A program made the translations under genes and the position numbers. A stretch of DNA of 18,722 bases from Actinomycetales bacterium UBA1416. Lineage in GTDB: Bacteria; Actinomycetota; Actinomycetes; Actinomycetales; Actinomycetaceae. The notes beneath the pieces were generated by a model. It worked only from the letters and a program-made list of their open reading frames with translations. It was not told the DNA's origin and searched no databases. Within the stretch, counting starts at the first letter, position 1. Each line of letters opens with the position of its first letter. This document shows, in pieces, positions 16,098-18,722 of this stretch. The stretch lies in the NCBI GenBank assembly GCA_002304945.1, contig DBPQ01000061.1, positions 941 to 19,662 on the forward strand, written 5' to 3'.

Positions 16098-16612
16098 CGT
16101 CCCGTCCCCCCGTACACCACGGCCTCGGTGTCCGCCGAGTCCAGCCCGAAGGCGGTATGGATGGCGCGCACGGCGTCGTCCACCCGGTCGGACTCCACGA
16201 CCACGGAGATGCGGATCTCCGAGGTGGAGATCATCTCGATGTTGATCCCGGCCTGGGCGAGCGCCCCGAACAGGGTGGCGGACACGCCCGGGTTGGTGCG
16301 CATCCCGGCGCCCACGAGGGACACGATGCCGATGTTGGCGTTGTAGACGATGTCGTCGAAGGCGAGGGTGTCCTTCGCCTCCTGGATCGCGAGGACGGCC
16401 TCGGCCACGTCGGCCTCCGGCACGGTGAAGGAGATGTCCGTCTTGTGCGTCTCGTGCGAGATGTTCTGCACGATCATGTCGATGTTCACGTCCGCGGCGG
16501 CGACGGCGGTGAAGAGGCGCGCGGCCGCTCCCGGCTCGTCGTGCACGCCGACCACGGTGACCTTGCCCTGGCTGCGGTCATGGGCCACGCCGGCGATGAT
16601 CGGTTCTTCCAA
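16094..16612 (-). CDS. Aspartokinase beta subunit from an internal lysC start
   Basis: Within lysC, AGGAGG (16623-16618) is followed after 5 bases by an in-frame TTG at codon 249 (16612-16610). This would make a 172-aa protein holding both ACT domains. Corynebacterium LysC is an alpha2-beta2 enzyme whose beta subunit starts at the equivalent place, about residue 250. The equivalent signal here therefore probably makes the same separate regulatory subunit. TTG is a weak start, so the ratio of subunits is unknown. Confidence 0.6.
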   Translation of the reverse strand: MEEPIIAGVAHDRSQGKVTVVGVHDEPGAAARLFTAVAAADVNIDMIVQNISHETHKTDISFTVPEADVAEAVLAIQEAKDTLAFDDIVYNANIGIVSLVGAGMRTNPGVSATLFGALAQAGINIEMISTSEIRISVVVESDRVDDAVRAIHTAFGLDSADTEAVVYGGTGR

Positions 16613-17356
16613 CGGTTCCTCCTCGGTGGGGTTGACGACCCAGGTTCCCTCCAGGTCGGAGAAGCTCGAGCGGACGTGCAGCGGCACGTCGTAGCGGCGG
16701 GCGAACTCCACCGCCCGCAGGTGCAGGATCTTGGCGCCGTGGGACGCGAGCTCCAGCGTCTCCTCGGTGCTGAGCCTCGGAATCCGGCGGGCGGAGCGGA
16801 CCACCCGCGGGTCCGCCGTGTAGACGCCATCGACGTCGGTGTAGATCTCGCACGCGTCGGCCTTCAGGGCGGCTGCCAGCGCGACGGCGGTGGTGTCCGA
16901 GCCGCCCCGGCCGAGCGTGGTGACGTCGTTGCTGTCGTTGACGCCCTGGAAGCCGGCGACGATCGCGACCTGCCCCTCGGCGAGGGTGCGGGTGATGCGG
17001 TCCGGCACGACGCCCGTGATGGACGCCTTGCCGTATCTGGAGTCGGTCATGACCCCCGCCTGCTGGCCGGTGTAGGAGCGTGCCTCGACGCCCTCTGCGT
17101 TGATGGCAAGCGCGAGCAGCGCCATCGAGATGCGCTCCCCCGCGGTGAGCAGGATGTCCATCTCGCGTGCCGGCGGCTCGTCCGTGATCTGGGCCGCCAG
17201 GTCGAGGAGCTCGTCCGTGGTGTCTCCCATCGCGGAGACCACCACGACGACGTCGTTCCCCGCCCGCCGCGTCGCCGCGACGCGGCGGGCGACACGCTTC
17301 ATCGCGGTGGCATCGGAGACGGAGGACCCGCCGAACTTCTGCACGACCAGTGCCAT
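16094..17356 (-). CDS. lysC: Aspartokinase, alpha subunit
   Basis: LysC phosphorylates aspartate, the committed step of the aspartate family. The 420-aa protein aligns by eye with Corynebacterium LysC throughout. It has the kinase domain with VQKFGGSS (K7), VSAMGDTTDELL, LLTAGERIS, TTLGRGGSDTTAVALAAAL and YTDVDGVYTADPR, then two ACT domains (about 265-340 and 345-410) with QNISHETHKTDISF and SLVGAGMRTNPGV ... MISTSEIRISV. The ACT segment around QNIS and TDISF corresponds to the region that binds lysine plus threonine for feedback inhibition in Corynebacterium and keeps the sensitive-type Ser and Thr. The ATG at 17356 has a strong GAAGGAGGG. A hairpin lies in the leader. Confidence 0.96.
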   Translation of the reverse strand: MALVVQKFGGSSVSDATAMKRVARRVAATRRAGNDVVVVVSAMGDTTDELLDLAAQITDEPPAREMDILLTAGERISMALLALAINAEGVEARSYTGQQAGVMTDSRYGKASITGVVPDRITRTLAEGQVAIVAGFQGVNDSNDVTTLGRGGSDTTAVALAAALKADACEIYTDVDGVYTADPRVVRSARRIPRLSTEETLELASHGAKILHLRAVEFARRYDVPLHVRSSFSDLEGTWVVNPTEEEPLEEPIIAGVAHDRSQGKVTVVGVHDEPGAAARLFTAVAAADVNIDMIVQNISHETHKTDISFTVPEADVAEAVLAIQEAKDTLAFDDIVYNANIGIVSLVGAGMRTNPGVSATLFGALAQAGINIEMISTSEIRISVVVESDRVDDAVRAIHTAFGLDSADTEAVVYGGTGR

Positions 17357-17374
17357 GCTGCTCCCTCCTTCGCT

Positions 17375-17390
17375 GCGGCCTCCCGGCCGC
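17375..17390 (-). promoter_or_regulatory. Hairpin in the lysC leader
   Basis: GCGGCC and GGCCGC (17375-17380 with 17385-17390) form a perfect 6-bp stem with a 4-base loop just upstream of the lysC Shine-Dalgarno. It may affect transcript stability or initiation. No riboswitch fold is recognised. Confidence 0.35.
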
Positions 17391-17404
17391 GGTGTCTGGC
17401 GCCC

Positions 17405-17410
17405 ATCCTA
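17405..17410 (-). promoter_or_regulatory. Predicted -10 element of lysC-asd
   Basis: On the minus strand TAGGAT (17410-17405), preceded by CCCC as at 9187, lies about 48 bases before the lysC ATG. The -35 region is not convincing. A leader of about 40 bases containing a hairpin would result. Confidence 0.35.
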
Positions 17411-17448
17411 GGGGCGTCTCACAGGGCGACCCGGGGGCATCTCGGGTC

Positions 17449-17462
17449 CCGGGACGTCCCGG
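17449..17462 (-). terminator. Palindrome after the TauE/SafE-type gene
   Basis: A perfect 14-base palindrome (CCGGGAC/GTCCCGG) starts 5 bases after the stop codon, and a second stem GACCCG/CGGGTC (17428-17433 with 17443-17448) follows. There is no loop in the first and no T-tract, so termination is only a guess from position. Confidence 0.4.
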
Positions 17463-17467
17463 CCGAC

Positions 17468-18262
17468 TCAGGTGATGTCCGCCACGAGGCGGGCGATGAG
17501 GCCCGAGACGACGACGAGGAACACGACGCGCACGAACCGCGACCCGCGCGCCACCGCAGTGCGGGCACCGATGTAGCCGCCGAGCATGTTGGCGGCCCCC
17601 ACGGCGAGCCCCAACCCCCACACGACGTGCCCGGCGGGGATGAAGAACGCGAGCGCTCCGGCGTTGGTGGCCATGTTGACGATCTTCGCGATCGCAGAGG
17701 CGGGCACGAAGGCGTAGCCGAGCACGCCGACGAGGCTGATGACGAGGAAGGAGCCGGTGCCCGGTCCGAGGACGCCGTCGTAGGTGCCGATCAGGACCCC
17801 GAGCAGCACCGCGAGGCCCCGGTGGCGGTGGCCGGTGAAGCGGTGGGCGGTCACGAGCCCGGCGGCCGGACGGGCGATCGTCCAGGCCAGCACGGCGGTG
17901 CACGCCAGCACGATGATGGGGCGGAAGAGGTCCGCGGGGATCTGGGCGGCGAGGGCGGCACCTCCGACCGCACCGAGCAGGGCGGCCAGGGCCATGGGCA
18001 GCGCCGTGCGGAGATCGGGGTGGACGCGGCGCTGGTAGGTAACCGCCGACGTCGTGGTGCCCATGATCGAGCCGAGCTTGTTGGTGGCGAGCACGTTGAG
18101 CGGGCTCAGCCCGGGGACGAGGAGGAGCGCAGGGAGCTGGATCAGTCCGCCGCCACCGACGACGGCGTCCACCCAGCCCGCCGCGAAGCCGGCGAGGACG
18201 ATGAGCACCCAGGCGGTGGGGCCGAGGTCCGGGACGGGGAGCAGCTCAGGGACGGGGAGCAT
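17468..18262 (-). CDS. TSUP (TauE/SafE) family membrane permease
   Basis: The 264-aa protein has about eight hydrophobic segments and the duplicated TauE/SafE layout. The first half contains GWVDAVVGGGGLIQLPALLL and LATNKLGS; the second contains GTYDGVLGPGTGSFLVISLVGVLGY and AKIVNMATNAGAL. The family moves sulfite, organosulfonates or related anions across the membrane; the substrate here cannot be told from sequence. ATG 18262 overlaps the recR end by 17 bases, and the next in-frame candidates fall inside the first membrane segment. It is probably co-transcribed with recR. Confidence 0.85.
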   Translation of the reverse strand: MLPVPELLPVPDLGPTAWVLIVLAGFAAGWVDAVVGGGGLIQLPALLLVPGLSPLNVLATNKLGSIMGTTTSAVTYQRRVHPDLRTALPMALAALLGAVGGAALAAQIPADLFRPIIVLACTAVLAWTIARPAAGLVTAHRFTGHRHRGLAVLLGVLIGTYDGVLGPGTGSFLVISLVGVLGYAFVPASAIAKIVNMATNAGALAFFIPAGHVVWGLGLAVGAANMLGGYIGARTAVARGSRFVRVVFLVVVSGLIARLVADIT

Positions 18263-18722
18263 TGAGGCGCCGCCGGCCCTCGAACGCCCGGCCGAGGGTG
18301 ATCTCGTCCGCGTACTCCAGGTCCCCGCCGACCGGCAGGCCGGACGCGAGCCGGGACACCGGGACCTCCATGGAGGAGAGCATGCGCGCGAGGTAGGTGG
18401 CGGTGGCCTCCCCCTCGATGTTGGGGTTGGTCGCGAGGATCACCTCCTCCACCTCCCCGGTGGAGAGGCGGCCCATGAGCTCGCGCACCCGGAGCTGGTC
18501 CGGTCCGACTCCGCGGATCGGATTGATAGCCCCGCCGAGCACGTGGTAGAGCCCGCGGTACTCGCGGGTGCGTTCGATCGCGGGCACGTCCTTCGCGTCC
18601 TCGACCACGCAGATCACGGAGCGGATGCGCCGCGGATCCGCGCACACCCGGCAGAGTTCCGCCTCGGAGACGTTGCCGCACACGTCACACGTGCGGGAGC
18701 GCTCCTTCACCGCGGTGAGCGC
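18246..18722 (-). CDS. recR: Recombination mediator RecR (5' end outside window)
   Basis: The visible 158 residues cover the zinc finger CDVCGN...CRVC and the Toprim domain with CVVEDAKDVPAIERT, GLYHVLGGAI and VILATNPNIEGEATA, followed by the C-terminal Walker-like part SRLASGLPVGGDLEYADEITLGRAFEGRR. RecR with RecF and RecO loads RecA at gaps. The N-terminal helix-hairpin-helix (about 40 residues) lies beyond the window. A GTG at 18710 in frame is not the true start because the frame continues upstream as ALTAV. Actinobacterial recR is often close to lysC-asd, as here. Confidence 0.95.
   Translation of the reverse strand, partial: ALTAVKERSRTCDVCGNVSEAELCRVCADPRRIRSVICVVEDAKDVPAIERTREYRGLYHVLGGAINPIRGVGPDQLRVRELMGRLSTGEVEEVILATNPNIEGEATATYLARMLSSMEVPVSRLASGLPVGGDLEYADEITLGRAFEGRRRLNAPRP

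Noticed and set aside
16157..18265. 702-codon open frame on the plus strand
   Set aside because: It is antisense to asd, lysC and the TauE/SafE gene, all well supported; Asp/His/Gly-rich shadow.

Overview
The window is two pieces of different origin joined inside one gene. Bases 1 to about 2,690 have moderate GC, mixed third-codon positions and AT-rich promoters close to the sigma-70 consensus. They hold the start of an ADP-forming acyl-CoA synthetase alpha-type gene (minus strand) and, divergent from it, an AMP-forming acetyl-CoA synthetase gene (acs). From about 2,725 to the end the DNA is very GC-rich with strong G/C preference at third positions, GTG starts, leaderless promoters, a WhiB protein and a PASTA-type penicillin-binding protein. 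This points to a high-GC actinobacterium, probably Micrococcales-like; the rank is inference. The switch falls in the conserved PKTRSGKIMRRLL stretch near the end of acs. It is most simply an assembly join between two acs genes, though homologous recombination is not excluded.

Layout of the actinobacterial part: the acs 3' end; an alpha/beta hydrolase of the epoxide-hydrolase type that lacks a visible nucleophile; a nested bidirectional terminator; then, on the minus strand, a tightly coupled set read as nth (endonuclease III), ATPase, permease, permease and binding lipoprotein of an OpuC/Osm-type osmoprotectant ABC transporter, with 4-base overlaps at the first three junctions. Divergent from nth is a Crp/GlxR-type regulator with a Crp-like box in the shared upstream region. 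Next come ridA, a 54-aa DUF4177-like gene and a whiB gene (all minus), then ponA (bifunctional PBP with a PASTA domain) and an overlapping metallophosphoesterase gene (plus). As I recall the Mycobacterium tuberculosis map, the order acs / ephE / nth / crp / ridA / small ORF / whiB4 / ponA2 / phosphoesterase matches Rv3667 to Rv3683, with some genes absent here and the osmoprotectant operon added.

A 456-base non-coding gap follows, holding a striking three-tier dyad. After it come tRNA-Pro(CGG) with a terminator and a decayed TetR gene. The last block, on the minus strand, reads recR (5' end outside the window), a TauE/SafE-type permease, lysC (aspartokinase), asd (aspartate-semialdehyde dehydrogenase) and a HAD phosphatase. 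lysC and asd overlap by 4 bases and form the first two steps of the aspartate-family amino acid pathway. lysC carries a Shine-Dalgarno plus TTG at codon 249, which would produce a separate beta subunit as in Corynebacterium.

I saw no transposase, integrase, CRISPR array, toxin-antitoxin pair or phage gene. The most notable items are the chimeric acs, the structured non-coding element, the nucleophile-less hydrolase, the embedded lysC beta start, the stop-codon-embedded dyad terminators and the recurring leaderless promoters.
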